Source: Dyadobacter chenhuakuii
Lineage (GTDB): Bacteria; Bacteroidota; Bacteroidia; Cytophagales; Spirosomataceae
Assembly (NCBI RefSeq): GCF_023821985.2
Contig: NZ_CP098805.1
Span: 5,881,001-5,945,000, forward strand
Direction of reading: 5' to 3'
Length of the DNA: 64,000 nucleotides
In this document: one piece after another, positions 43,087-51,309 of the stretch
Numbering within the stretch: position 1 is the first letter of the stretch
How the letters are laid out: each line of letters starts with the position of its first letter
The notes under the pieces: model-generated
What the model saw: only the letters and a program-made list of their open reading frames with translations
Databases searched by the model: none
What the model was told of the DNA's origin: nothing
Translations under genes and position numbers: made by a program

Positions 43087-44463
43087 ATGTCTAAGGCGAT
43101 AATTGAGCATTCGGTGGCTTCGGAGACCTTTAATAAGGACGAGCCCTATGTAGATTGGCATGATGAGACGCTCTGGTTTGTGCGCCAGAAAAGGGATAAA
43201 TCCTCGAAATTATTGCCGGAATGGGAGCAATTGCGGGAAACGGCGTCGGGCATTAAGAATTATGTCCTGTCGCATATGGATGAGCTGCTCATTGCTTTTG
43301 AACAAAAGGCGAAAGAAAACGGCATCCACATTCACTGGGCCGCTGACGCTGCGGAGCATAACGAGATCGTCCTCAATCTTTTGAAGCAAAATAATATCGA
43401 CAAGATGGTAAAAAGCAAGTCCATGCTGACCGAGGAATGTCATATGAACGAGTTTTTGTCTAAGAGCGGGATTGAGGTCATCGACACGGACCTGGGCGAG
43501 CGGATTGTGCAGCTAAGGAATGAGCCGCCGAGCCACATTGTGCTTCCCGCAATACATTTGAAAAAGAAAGACATCGGCGACCTTTTCCACGAGCATTTAG
43601 GAACAGAAGCCGGCGCCACGGATCCGCAATATCTAACAGAAGCTGCCCGGCAACATTTGCGCGACAAGTTTTTGACCAGAAGAGCAGCATTAACGGGCGT
43701 AAACTTCGCCATCGCCGAAACCGGCGGTTTTGTGGTTTCCACCAATGAAGGAAATGCAGATATGGGCGCACATCTGGCCGACATTCATATCGCCAGCATG
43801 GGTTTTGAAAAAATAATCCCGAAACAAAAAGACCTCGCCGTTTTTCTGAGGCTTTTGGCAAGAAGTGCAACCGGCCAGCCCATCACCACTTACAGCAGCC
43901 ATTTCAAAAAACCACGAGAAGGTCAGGAAATGCACATTATCATTGTCGATAATGGCCGCACGACTCAATTAGGACGCGCCGATTTCAGAAATTCACTCAA
44001 ATGCATTCGCTGCGGCGCGTGTATGAACACTTGTCCGGTTTACCGCAGAAGCGGCGGGCACAGTTACCACAATGCCGTTGCAGGCCCGATCGGATCGATC
44101 CTCGCGCCAAATCTGGATATGACCAAGAATGCGGATCTGCCTTTTGCAAGCACATTATGCGGCAGCTGTTCCAATGTTTGCCCTGTTAAAATTGACATTC
44201 ATGATCAGCTCTATAAATGGCGGCAGGTTTTGGTAAAAGGCGGGCATGTGCCGCAAGCGAAGGAACTGGGCATTAAGGCCATGTCTGTGGTTTTGTCTCA
44301 GCCGAGGTTTTATCAATGGTCGGGCAGATTAGGGCGCTCCCTGATGCGTACAATCCCTTTTGTAGTGAATAATGGAATGAATCCCTGGTTCAAACAACGC
44401 GAAATGCCCGAGCCGCCTAAGGAAAGTTTCCGCGACTGGTATATCCGAAATCGAAAAGAATAA
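43087..44463 (+). CDS. lutB: L-lactate utilisation protein LutB
   Basis: A 458-residue protein with an N-terminal LUD domain (EHNEIVLNLLKQNN; MLTEECHMNEFL; INFAIAETGGFVVSTNEGN-like stretch at ~205) and two ferredoxin-type clusters: C-I-R-C-G-A-C-M-N-T-C-P (about residues 307-318) and C-G-S-C-S-N-V-C-P (about 358-366). The C-terminal tail reads PWFKQREMPEPPKESF, as in LutB proteins. It moves electrons from lactate oxidation. It is followed by lutC after four bases. Confidence 0.93.
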   Translation: MSKAIIEHSVASETFNKDEPYVDWHDETLWFVRQKRDKSSKLLPEWEQLRETASGIKNYVLSHMDELLIAFEQKAKENGIHIHWAADAAEHNEIVLNLLKQNNIDKMVKSKSMLTEECHMNEFLSKSGIEVIDTDLGERIVQLRNEPPSHIVLPAIHLKKKDIGDLFHEHLGTEAGATDPQYLTEAARQHLRDKFLTRRAALTGVNFAIAETGGFVVSTNEGNADMGAHLADIHIASMGFEKIIPKQKDLAVFLRLLARSATGQPITTYSSHFKKPREGQEMHIIIVDNGRTTQLGRADFRNSLKCIRCGACMNTCPVYRRSGGHSYHNAVAGPIGSILAPNLDMTKNADLPFASTLCGSCSNVCPVKIDIHDQLYKWRQVLVKGGHVPQAKELGIKAMSVVLSQPRFYQWSGRLGRSLMRTIPFVVNNGMNPWFKQREMPEPPKESFRDWYIRNRKE

Positions 44464-44467
44464 TACA

Positions 44468-45055
44468 ATGACCTCACGGGAAAAAATATTGCAGCAAATA
44501 AAACTGAATAAGCCAGCCGAAACGCCGTTTCCGGAAACCACGCGTTTTGACAGTTTATATGAAAATACAGAAGAGAAGTTTATAGAAACGCTCACCGCAA
44601 TTTACACCGAAGTAATCGTGGTGAAGGATTTAGCGGAGCTTGCACGGAAGGCCGACGAGCTTTACGCTTCCGTTGCGAACCGTGCAACCACCATTCCAGC
44701 ATTGAGCAACTGGGCCGATTTTAGTCTCAATAACCCGGACCCGCACGCATTGGAGTTGATTGAAATTGCAATCCTGCAAGCGGAATTTGGTGTGGCTGAA
44801 AACGGTGCGATCTGGATTTCGGACGCGCATTTGCCGCATCGTGCTTTGCCTTTTATCACGCAAAATCTGGCCTTTGTTATTCCACGAAAAGCGATTGTGA
44901 ACAACATGCACGACGCATATGAGCGCCTGACCGAGACCACGGGTTGGGGTTGTTTTATTTCCGGACCTTCCAAAACGGCTGACATTGAGCAATCGCTCGT
45001 CATAGGTGCACATGGCGCGAGAAGTTTGGTTATCTTTCTGCTGGAAGAAGCCTGA
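44468..45055 (+). CDS. lutC: L-lactate utilisation protein LutC (LUD domain)
   Basis: A 195-residue LUD-domain protein: REKILQQIKLNKPAETPFPE at the start, LIEIAILQAEFGVAENGAIW, LPFITQNLAFVIPRKAIVNN and ISGPSKTADIEQSLVIGAHG near the end, all usual for LutC/YkgG. It is four bases after lutB and completes the lactate oxidation set. Confidence 0.92.
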   Translation: MTSREKILQQIKLNKPAETPFPETTRFDSLYENTEEKFIETLTAIYTEVIVVKDLAELARKADELYASVANRATTIPALSNWADFSLNNPDPHALELIEIAILQAEFGVAENGAIWISDAHLPHRALPFITQNLAFVIPRKAIVNNMHDAYERLTETTGWGCFISGPSKTADIEQSLVIGAHGARSLVIFLLEEA

Positions 45056-45125
45056 TATGCAGTGGATAATGTAGCAACCGGAGGAAAAAATTGCGTAAAA
45101 ACGGCTTCCCGCCCATTCTTTCTTC

Positions 45126-45133
45126 TATTTTTG
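45126..45133 (+). promoter_or_regulatory. -7 promoter element (TATTTTTG)
   Basis: Exact TAnnTTTG match 20 bp before the chosen ATG of cmk. It supports that ATG over an earlier in-frame TTG at 45091, which lies upstream of this element. Confidence 0.45.
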
Positions 45134-45153
45134 CAAATACAAGATTCATCCAT

Positions 45154-45861
45154 ATGCCCAAAATAATTGTTGCGATTGATGGCTATTCCAGTTGTGGCAA
45201 AAGCACAACTGCGAAACTGGTTGCAAAGCAGCTGAACTATCCCTATATCGACACCGGTGCTATGTATCGGGCTGTTACACTGTATTTTATACAAAATCAC
45301 GTCAGCCTTACCAATCCCAAAGAAACTGAAACAGCGCTGAGCAACATTCACATTTCCTTCCGCAGGCATGCCGAACTGGGGCGTAACGACACTTACCTGA
45401 ACGGGCTCAATGTCGAAGATGAAATCCGCAAAATGTATGTTTCCGAAAAGGTAAGCGATGTGAGTGCGATCGCGGAAGTAAGGCATGCTTTGGTGGCGCA
45501 GCAACAGCGCATGGGCAAAACCAAAGGTATTGTTATGGATGGCCGGGACATCGGGACCGTTGTTTTTCCGCAAGCGGAATTAAAGATTTTCATGACCGCT
45601 GATCCGCTGATCCGCGCGCAAAGAAGGCAACTTGAATTACTAGAAAAAGGAGAGCTGATAGGACTGCCGGAAATTGCCGAAAATTTGAGAATGCGCGATC
45701 ACATTGATACTACCCGTGCAGAAAGTCCGCTGAGGCAAGCAGCAGATGCTGTTTACATTGATAATTCCCTGATGACGCTGGACGAGCAGGTTGAAATGGT
45801 TGTCAGGCTGGCCGATGAGCAGATCGGGCTGTCACTTCGCCGGAGAGCGAGCCGGGCCTGA
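45154..45861 (+). CDS. cmk: (d)CMP kinase
   Basis: A 235-residue cytidylate kinase: MPKIIVAIDGYSSCGKSTTA contains the P-loop, followed by YIDTGAMYRAVTLY (substrate binding), VMDGRDIGTVVFPQAELKIFMTA and a RDHIDTTRAESPL segment near residue 190. It phosphorylates CMP and dCMP. The ATG at 45154 begins the conserved fold; an in-frame TTG at 45091 gives an unlikely extension. The next gene begins one base after its stop. Confidence 0.95.
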   Translation: MPKIIVAIDGYSSCGKSTTAKLVAKQLNYPYIDTGAMYRAVTLYFIQNHVSLTNPKETETALSNIHISFRRHAELGRNDTYLNGLNVEDEIRKMYVSEKVSDVSAIAEVRHALVAQQQRMGKTKGIVMDGRDIGTVVFPQAELKIFMTADPLIRAQRRQLELLEKGELIGLPEIAENLRMRDHIDTTRAESPLRQAADAVYIDNSLMTLDEQVEMVVRLADEQIGLSLRRRASRA

Positions 45862-45862
45862 T

Positions 45863-46933
45863 ATGGAAGAGCACGATTATGACTATCTGATTGTTGGACA
45901 AGGCATTGCGGGTACTTCGCTGGCCATGCATTTGTTGGATCTTGGTAAAAAGATCTTAATAGTAAACGATTCGCAAGCACCTTCTTCCTCAAAAGTAGCG
46001 GCGGGGATATTTAATCCTTTAACCGGTAAAAAGCTGGTAAAAACCTGGCTCGCGGACGACCTCTTTCCCTATGCGAAGGGCTTCTACGGTTATCTTGAAG
46101 CAATATTTGGTGAGAAATTTGTGCATCCCGCACCTATTTATCGACCATTCCGCTCTATAGCCGAACAAAACACTTATCTCGCCCAGACAGCCGATCCGAA
46201 AATCGCTTCCTATATAAAGCAGGACGGAGATTCCGCCGATTTATCCGATTACATCCATGCCGGTTATGGTGGTTTAGAAGTGATCCGGTCTGGCTGGATC
46301 GACCTGCCTGTGTTATTGGACCAAAGCAAAAATTATTTTCTGGAATACGGAATGCTTGTTGATGAAGCGTTCGATATCAATGCGTTGTCTGTTTCAACGG
46401 ATGGGATTGTTTGGAAAGACAAGACATTTGGAAAGCTGGTTTTATGTCAGGGATTCAAGGCTTTGGAAAACGACTTTTTCAACTGGCTTCCTTTTACGCC
46501 GGTAAAAGGGCAAATCCTGGAAATTGAAACGGAAGTTCCCTTGCAAGATTACATTGTGAACCAGGGAATTTTCATGTTTCCGGTGGCTGACAAAGTGAGC
46601 CGGGTAGGAGCCACTTATTCCTGGGATCCGCTGGATTGGGAGCCCACAGAAGAAGCCACTGCTGAACTGAAAGAAAAGCTAACTGCGCTGCTGAAAATAC
46701 CGTATCAAATTCGCTCGGAAGTGGCGGGCATCAGACCGTCTGTAAGGGATCGCAGGCCGTTGATCGGCGTGCATCCTGCATACCATAATGTTGCTATTTT
46801 CAATGGATTAGGCACGAAGGGTGTTACGCTGGCGCCATTTTTTGCAAATGAGCTCGCCCAACATTTGGAAAACGGTAAAGAATTGAATCCGCTAGTTAAT
46901 ATTCAGCGGTATTTTTCGTTATATTTCCGTTGA
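45863..46933 (+). CDS. FAD-dependent oxidoreductase (DAO family)
   Basis: A 356-residue flavoprotein with the Rossmann FAD site YLIVGQGIAGTSLAMHLLDLG at residues ~8-28 and the C-terminal GLGTKGVTLAPFFANELA. The middle carries KVAAGIFNPLTGKKLVKTW and a VKGQILEIE strand, as in D-amino-acid-oxidase-like enzymes; SEVAGIRPSVRDRRPLIGVHP is also typical. Substrate unknown. The ATG at 45863 is chosen because a longer frame from 45791 would run through the end of cmk. Confidence 0.88.
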   Translation: MEEHDYDYLIVGQGIAGTSLAMHLLDLGKKILIVNDSQAPSSSKVAAGIFNPLTGKKLVKTWLADDLFPYAKGFYGYLEAIFGEKFVHPAPIYRPFRSIAEQNTYLAQTADPKIASYIKQDGDSADLSDYIHAGYGGLEVIRSGWIDLPVLLDQSKNYFLEYGMLVDEAFDINALSVSTDGIVWKDKTFGKLVLCQGFKALENDFFNWLPFTPVKGQILEIETEVPLQDYIVNQGIFMFPVADKVSRVGATYSWDPLDWEPTEEATAELKEKLTALLKIPYQIRSEVAGIRPSVRDRRPLIGVHPAYHNVAIFNGLGTKGVTLAPFFANELAQHLENGKELNPLVNIQRYFSLYFR

Positions 46934-46949
46934 AGTCAGCCTTAGCACT

Positions 46950-49900
46950 ATGAGCATAAAATCTATATACAAGTTAACCTTTTCGGTCGGTCTTTTAGCG
47001 GTTTTAGGATTATTTACCGAATCAGTAGCGCAACGCTACCCCTCCCAGGAAACATTTGGAAAGAACAGGGTTCAGTACAAGACCTTTAACTGGAAAATAT
47101 TCAGAACAACCAATTTCGAAATCTATCATTACCAGGGCGGAACTGCGCTTGCCAAGCTGACTGCGCAATATGCTGAAAGTGAATTTGATAAGATCACCGA
47201 TATCCTGGGCTGGACTCCTTACAGCCGTGTAAAAATCTTTCTTTACAATTCTCCTGCCGAGTTGGAACAGAGCAACATGGGGCTGTCTACATTGGATAAC
47301 CTTAATGAGCAGAAACTGGATCTTTCCCAGTCACGGGTGGAAGTTGCATACACTGGAAACCAGGTTACATTTCGCCAGAAACTGGTAAAAGACATTAGCC
47401 TATTGTTTGTTTACGACATGCTTTATGGCGGAAATATGAAGGAAGCGCTGCAAAGTTCATTACTGCTGACGCTGCCAGAATGGTTCATGTCAGGAACTGC
47501 GGCATACATTGCAGAGGGCTGGTCGCCGGAATTGAATGATTACATGCGTGATTTTTTCAAAAACCGCAATGTGCGTAAGCCGACATTAATGACTGGCAAT
47601 GACGCTACACTGATCGGTCACTCCATCTGGAATTACATTGCTGAACGCTACGGAAAAGACAAGATTTCAGATATCCTGAACCTTACCCGCATTATCAGAA
47701 CCGAGCAAACCAGCATTACCAGCACTTTGGGGATCCAGTCTTACAACCGTTTTCTACGTGATTGGAAAGCATATTATTTAAACCAAAACAAAAACGCCGA
47801 GCAGTTTTACGCTGATCCGGCTCCAACCTGGAAATATAAGCTGAATGAATTCGGCGTTTCCGATGCAAGCGCCGTAATTAAGGTGTCTCCGGATAAGAAA
47901 TTTACGGCCGTTAGTGAGATCAAGAATGGTCGTTACAGGGTTTATTTGTTTGATAGTGAGACCGGTAGCAAGAAAATCGTTCGTCAGGGCAAGCTTGATT
48001 TCATAGGCGGAAGGGTGAAAACGCAGCCACCGCTTTTAGGCTGGTCCCGGAATAACGTGTTATCGATCCTGGCTACTGAAAATGACCGCAAGAATTTTTA
48101 TCAGTATGAAAACCTGGGCACGAAAAAGGTCAAGGTGAAGCTGAAACGCAATATTCGTGGTCTGGATCAGATTGTGGATATGGATGTTTCGCATGACGGA
48201 ACAATGCTTGCCGTAAGTGCGGATAAGGGCGGACAAAATGACCTTTATCTGATCAGCGTTGCGCGGGCTTCTGCATTGCCATTAACAAGTGATCTTTACG
48301 ATGATCTTTCCCCACGTTTCGTGCAAGGATCGTCGCGTAGGGTGGTTTTCTCTTCCAACCGGTCGGTGGATTCGCTGGGAACCGGCGATAAGGGAAATTA
48401 CAAATCAATTTCGGGCTCGTTTACGATTTTCGAGCATGATGGAACGCCCAAGTCGGACAATCTGCTGAAACTCGTTCAGGCGGACGGAAAAACCAAGATA
48501 TTGCCGGTTTACGCGGACGAAAATGACATTGTATACATTTCGAATGAGAAAGGCGTAAGCAACCTTTTTAAATTTAACCGTGCAAGCAATACAAATTCCC
48601 AGCTCACCAACTACATTCAAGGCATCAGAAATGCGGATTTGACAACCAAGTCGGGTGGAGGATTGGCTTACACTTATTTGAACGACGGTTATTACACAGC
48701 GGCTTTCAAAAATGGTTTTGATATCAATGCAACGGTAAACACACCGGCATTGACCAATGGTGCTGCGGCTGCTGCCCCGGCTGGAACATCAGCTGCTGGT
48801 ACAACAACGGCCCAGAAAGCAGATTCGGCACAGCAGGCAAAACCTGCGGGAACGCCTAAAATCGCTCTGAAAGAAGGCGAAGTGGATACGGATAATTACG
48901 AATTTGACGAGGACGTTCTGAAAGCTTTCGAATCAAAACAGCGCCGGGGAACATTCCCGACATCGCCAAGCACATTGTCGAGGTCGAAAGCGACAAGGGA
49001 GAACATTGCTATCAAAGGGCCATATCCTTACAAAGGATTATTCATTACTAATGACGCCAATTCCGACTGGCGCATCGACCCGATCAGGGGATTTGGTTAC
49101 GCTCAGTCCATTTCGATGAATGATCTGCTTGAAAACCATGTCATTAAAGCAGGACTTTTCATTTCCTCGAATTTCCGCAACAGCGATCTTTTTGCAGAAT
49201 ATAATAACAATACTTACCGCATTGATTTTGGGCTGCGTATAGATAGAAAGAGCCTTTACGTTGATTCTGAGGGAGCGCCGCAGAAATACCGGTTTAACCA
49301 GCTGATGTTTACGGCATCCTATCCATTTTCGACGACAAGCCGCTTCTCGCTTTCCCCGATGTTCAGCTCTACACGTATGATCGATGTGTATTTGCTGCCA
49401 AATCCTGATCTGGCATCGAACTATGGTGGTTTGCGGAGTGAATATGTGTTTGATAACACGCGTGTAAACGGTATGAATATGATGGAAGGAACGCGCTTCA
49501 AGATCCGTTATGACCTGCAACAAGGCTTGTCGAATGGCAATGAAAGTTTCAATCGCGTAAGCCTCGATTTTCGTCATTACCAAAAAATCCACCGCGACCT
49601 GATCCTGGCGGTTCGTGCTTCGGCGAGTCATTCGGGTGGTAAGGCCCCAAAACAGAACATTCTGGGTGGGATGGAAAACTGGATCGGAAACAAGAAGGAA
49701 GTACGCACCGGTGACAACCCGCTCGATTTCCAAAAAGACAACCGCGACATTTTCTTCGCAGATTTCGCCACCAATTTGCGAGGCTTTAAGCTGAACCGAT
49801 TATCCGGAACAAGCTATATGTTGTTGAATGCCGAATTGAGAATACCATTGGTGAAATATCTTTATCGCGGTGCGATCACTTCCAGCTTCCTCCGCAACTT

Positions 49901-50174
49901 CCAGATCGTCGGTTTTGGCGATATCGGAACTGCATGGACGGGTAAGGGGCCATTCAGCGAAAACAACAGTTTGAATACGCAAATCATTGGAAGCGAGGAA
50001 GATCCTTTCCGTGCAACGGTTACCAACTTCAAAAATCCGTATTTAATGGGTTATGGAGTAGGCGCCAGAACGACGTTATTCGGCTTCTATGCTAAGTTTG
50101 ATTACGCCTGGGGTGTCGACAACGGTTATACAAATAAGGCCGTTCCTTACGTGACATTAGGCTATGATTTTTAA
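46950..50174 (+). CDS. exported peptidase-like / beta-propeller / outer-membrane barrel protein
   Basis: A 1074-residue exported protein with a signal peptide ending in ESVAQ (about residue 27). Residues ~45-270 resemble a gluzincin (peptidase MA) domain, with LPEWFMSGTAAYIAEGW as the usual second motif, but I find no HExxH; so it is probably not a protease. Residues ~290-600 form a TolB/WD40-like propeller (KFTAVSEIKNGRYRVYLFD; DMDVSHDGTMLAVSADKGG; NDLYLISVARA; RRVVFSSNRS). An Ala/Thr/Pro-rich linker lies at ~605-640. From ~690 to the C-terminal LGYDF it alternates as a barrel. Its partner gene downstream is porP-like. It is usually annotated as a TolB-like translocation protein. Confidence 0.82.
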   Translation: MSIKSIYKLTFSVGLLAVLGLFTESVAQRYPSQETFGKNRVQYKTFNWKIFRTTNFEIYHYQGGTALAKLTAQYAESEFDKITDILGWTPYSRVKIFLYNSPAELEQSNMGLSTLDNLNEQKLDLSQSRVEVAYTGNQVTFRQKLVKDISLLFVYDMLYGGNMKEALQSSLLLTLPEWFMSGTAAYIAEGWSPELNDYMRDFFKNRNVRKPTLMTGNDATLIGHSIWNYIAERYGKDKISDILNLTRIIRTEQTSITSTLGIQSYNRFLRDWKAYYLNQNKNAEQFYADPAPTWKYKLNEFGVSDASAVIKVSPDKKFTAVSEIKNGRYRVYLFDSETGSKKIVRQGKLDFIGGRVKTQPPLLGWSRNNVLSILATENDRKNFYQYENLGTKKVKVKLKRNIRGLDQIVDMDVSHDGTMLAVSADKGGQNDLYLISVARASALPLTSDLYDDLSPRFVQGSSRRVVFSSNRSVDSLGTGDKGNYKSISGSFTIFEHDGTPKSDNLLKLVQADGKTKILPVYADENDIVYISNEKGVSNLFKFNRASNTNSQLTNYIQGIRNADLTTKSGGGLAYTYLNDGYYTAAFKNGFDINATVNTPALTNGAAAAAPAGTSAAGTTTAQKADSAQQAKPAGTPKIALKEGEVDTDNYEFDEDVLKAFESKQRRGTFPTSPSTLSRSKATRENIAIKGPYPYKGLFITNDANSDWRIDPIRGFGYAQSISMNDLLENHVIKAGLFISSNFRNSDLFAEYNNNTYRIDFGLRIDRKSLYVDSEGAPQKYRFNQLMFTASYPFSTTSRFSLSPMFSSTRMIDVYLLPNPDLASNYGGLRSEYVFDNTRVNGMNMMEGTRFKIRYDLQQGLSNGNESFNRVSLDFRHYQKIHRDLILAVRASASHSGGKAPKQNILGGMENWIGNKKEVRTGDNPLDFQKDNRDIFFADFATNLRGFKLNRLSGTSYMLLNAELRIPLVKYLYRGAITSSFLRNFQIVGFGDIGTAWTGKGPFSENNSLNTQIIGSEEDPFRATVTNFKNPYLMGYGVGARTTLFGFYAKFDYAWGVDNGYTNKAVPYVTLGYDF

Positions 50175-50216
50175 TTAAAGAATCAGTATAAATTTTAAAT
50201 TCACGGTTCTTATTGG

Positions 50217-50246
50217 TGGCAAGGGATAACTTCTCTTGCCATTTTT
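50217..50246 (+). terminator. rho-independent terminator
   Basis: TGGCAAG (50217-50223) pairs with CTTGCCA (50235-50241), followed by five T. It ends the cmk-to-propeller/barrel unit and insulates the PorP/SprF gene. Confidence 0.78.
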
Positions 50247-50264
50247 AGTTAGTAATTGATTTAA

Positions 50265-51197
50265 ATGAATCTCATGAACACACAACTTTTTCGGATCAGA
50301 TTAAATGTTTGCCTTTTGCTGTTGGCAGCCGCAAGTTTCCAGCCTCTTTTGGCGCAAAGAGAAGTCCTTTACGAACAATATGTGCAAAGCCCGATGACCA
50401 TTAACCCCGGCTTTACAGGTGTGCGGGAGACTTTCAATATGACGGCAATGTTCCGCAGAAAATGGTTTAACATTCAAAACTCGCCATCCAGTCAGACATT
50501 CACCGCAGACGGGACCGTTGCCAATGGCAAGTTTGGAATAGGCTTTATGGCATTGAATGACCAGACGAGTTTTTTCACTACCACGGGCTTTTCCGGCTCG
50601 TTCGCCTATCATCTCGGTATTTCGGATAATTGGAAGCTCGGGCTTGGTGCGCAGGGGGGAATTAATGTGCTTCCGGTTGTGGATTTGAGCTCTCCCAGGA
50701 ATAATACGGTGCTTGGAAGTTTCGGAATCGGGGCATGGCTGCGTTCGGATCGTCTGTATTTCGGGATATCAAAACCGGAACTGTTGACACAGAATTTCGG
50801 CAATCAGGCAATAACCAGCGTTTATCGTCGTCCCTTATATATAATGGCTGGTGGCAGTTACTATTTAAATGATGATCTGATGATATTGCCGCACGTTCTG
50901 TTTGTCCAGGAGAAGGACCATGCATTGCGTTTCGACCTGGGTAGCAGGTTTTGGTTTAATGAAAAAGTCGGCATAGGGGCGTCATACCGGATTGGGGGCG
51001 GATATCAGTCATTTTCGCAGAAAGTGGATTATTTGCAGATCTCGGCAGAAGTGCAGGCAGGAAAGAATATCAGATTGGGATATTTTTACAGCACGCGCCA
51101 GGTTGAGCAACTTTACGCCAACTATTCCGGCCCGAAAGGCATACATGAACTTATGCTGAAATTTGTACCGAGTCCGAACGGGTTTCAGAAAAACTAG
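50265..51197 (+). CDS. PorP/SprF family type IX secretion membrane protein
   Basis: A 310-residue outer-membrane protein: signal peptide ending in QPLLAQ (about residue 31), then REVLYEQYVQSPMTINPGFTGVRE, the hallmark N-terminal of PorP/SprF proteins, followed by FRRKWFNIQNSPSSQTF, GIGFMALNDQ and repeated amphipathic strands (GIGASYRIGGGYQSF). It is thought to serve as an anchor or partner for T9SS cargo or gliding adhesins. A second ATG at 50274 is also possible as the start. Confidence 0.9.
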   Translation: MNLMNTQLFRIRLNVCLLLLAAASFQPLLAQREVLYEQYVQSPMTINPGFTGVRETFNMTAMFRRKWFNIQNSPSSQTFTADGTVANGKFGIGFMALNDQTSFFTTTGFSGSFAYHLGISDNWKLGLGAQGGINVLPVVDLSSPRNNTVLGSFGIGAWLRSDRLYFGISKPELLTQNFGNQAITSVYRRPLYIMAGGSYYLNDDLMILPHVLFVQEKDHALRFDLGSRFWFNEKVGIGASYRIGGGYQSFSQKVDYLQISAEVQAGKNIRLGYFYSTRQVEQLYANYSGPKGIHELMLKFVPSPNGFQKN

Positions 51198-51273
51198 TGC
51201 GGCTGGACGGTCAGAGATCGTTTTTGGCCTAAGTTAAAAGGATAATTTATTCGTAATGTTTTAATAAGTCTCG

Positions 51274-51281
51274 TACCTTTG
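51274..51281 (+). promoter_or_regulatory. -7 promoter element (TACCTTTG)
   Basis: Exact TAnnTTTG match 28 bp before the sucA ATG. The upstream region has no perfect -33 TTG, so only the -7 box is called. Confidence 0.45.
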
Positions 51282-51309
51282 TGCGGTAAATGAAATACTC
51301 ACTTTTGTG

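Noticed and set aside
44662-45573. Antisense open frame opposite lutC and cmk
   Set aside because: It overlaps two recognised genes and has no family features.
45791-45862. Upstream start for the FAD oxidoreductase inside cmk
   Set aside because: The extension only reads the cmk end in another frame; the FAD fold begins right after the ATG at 45863.
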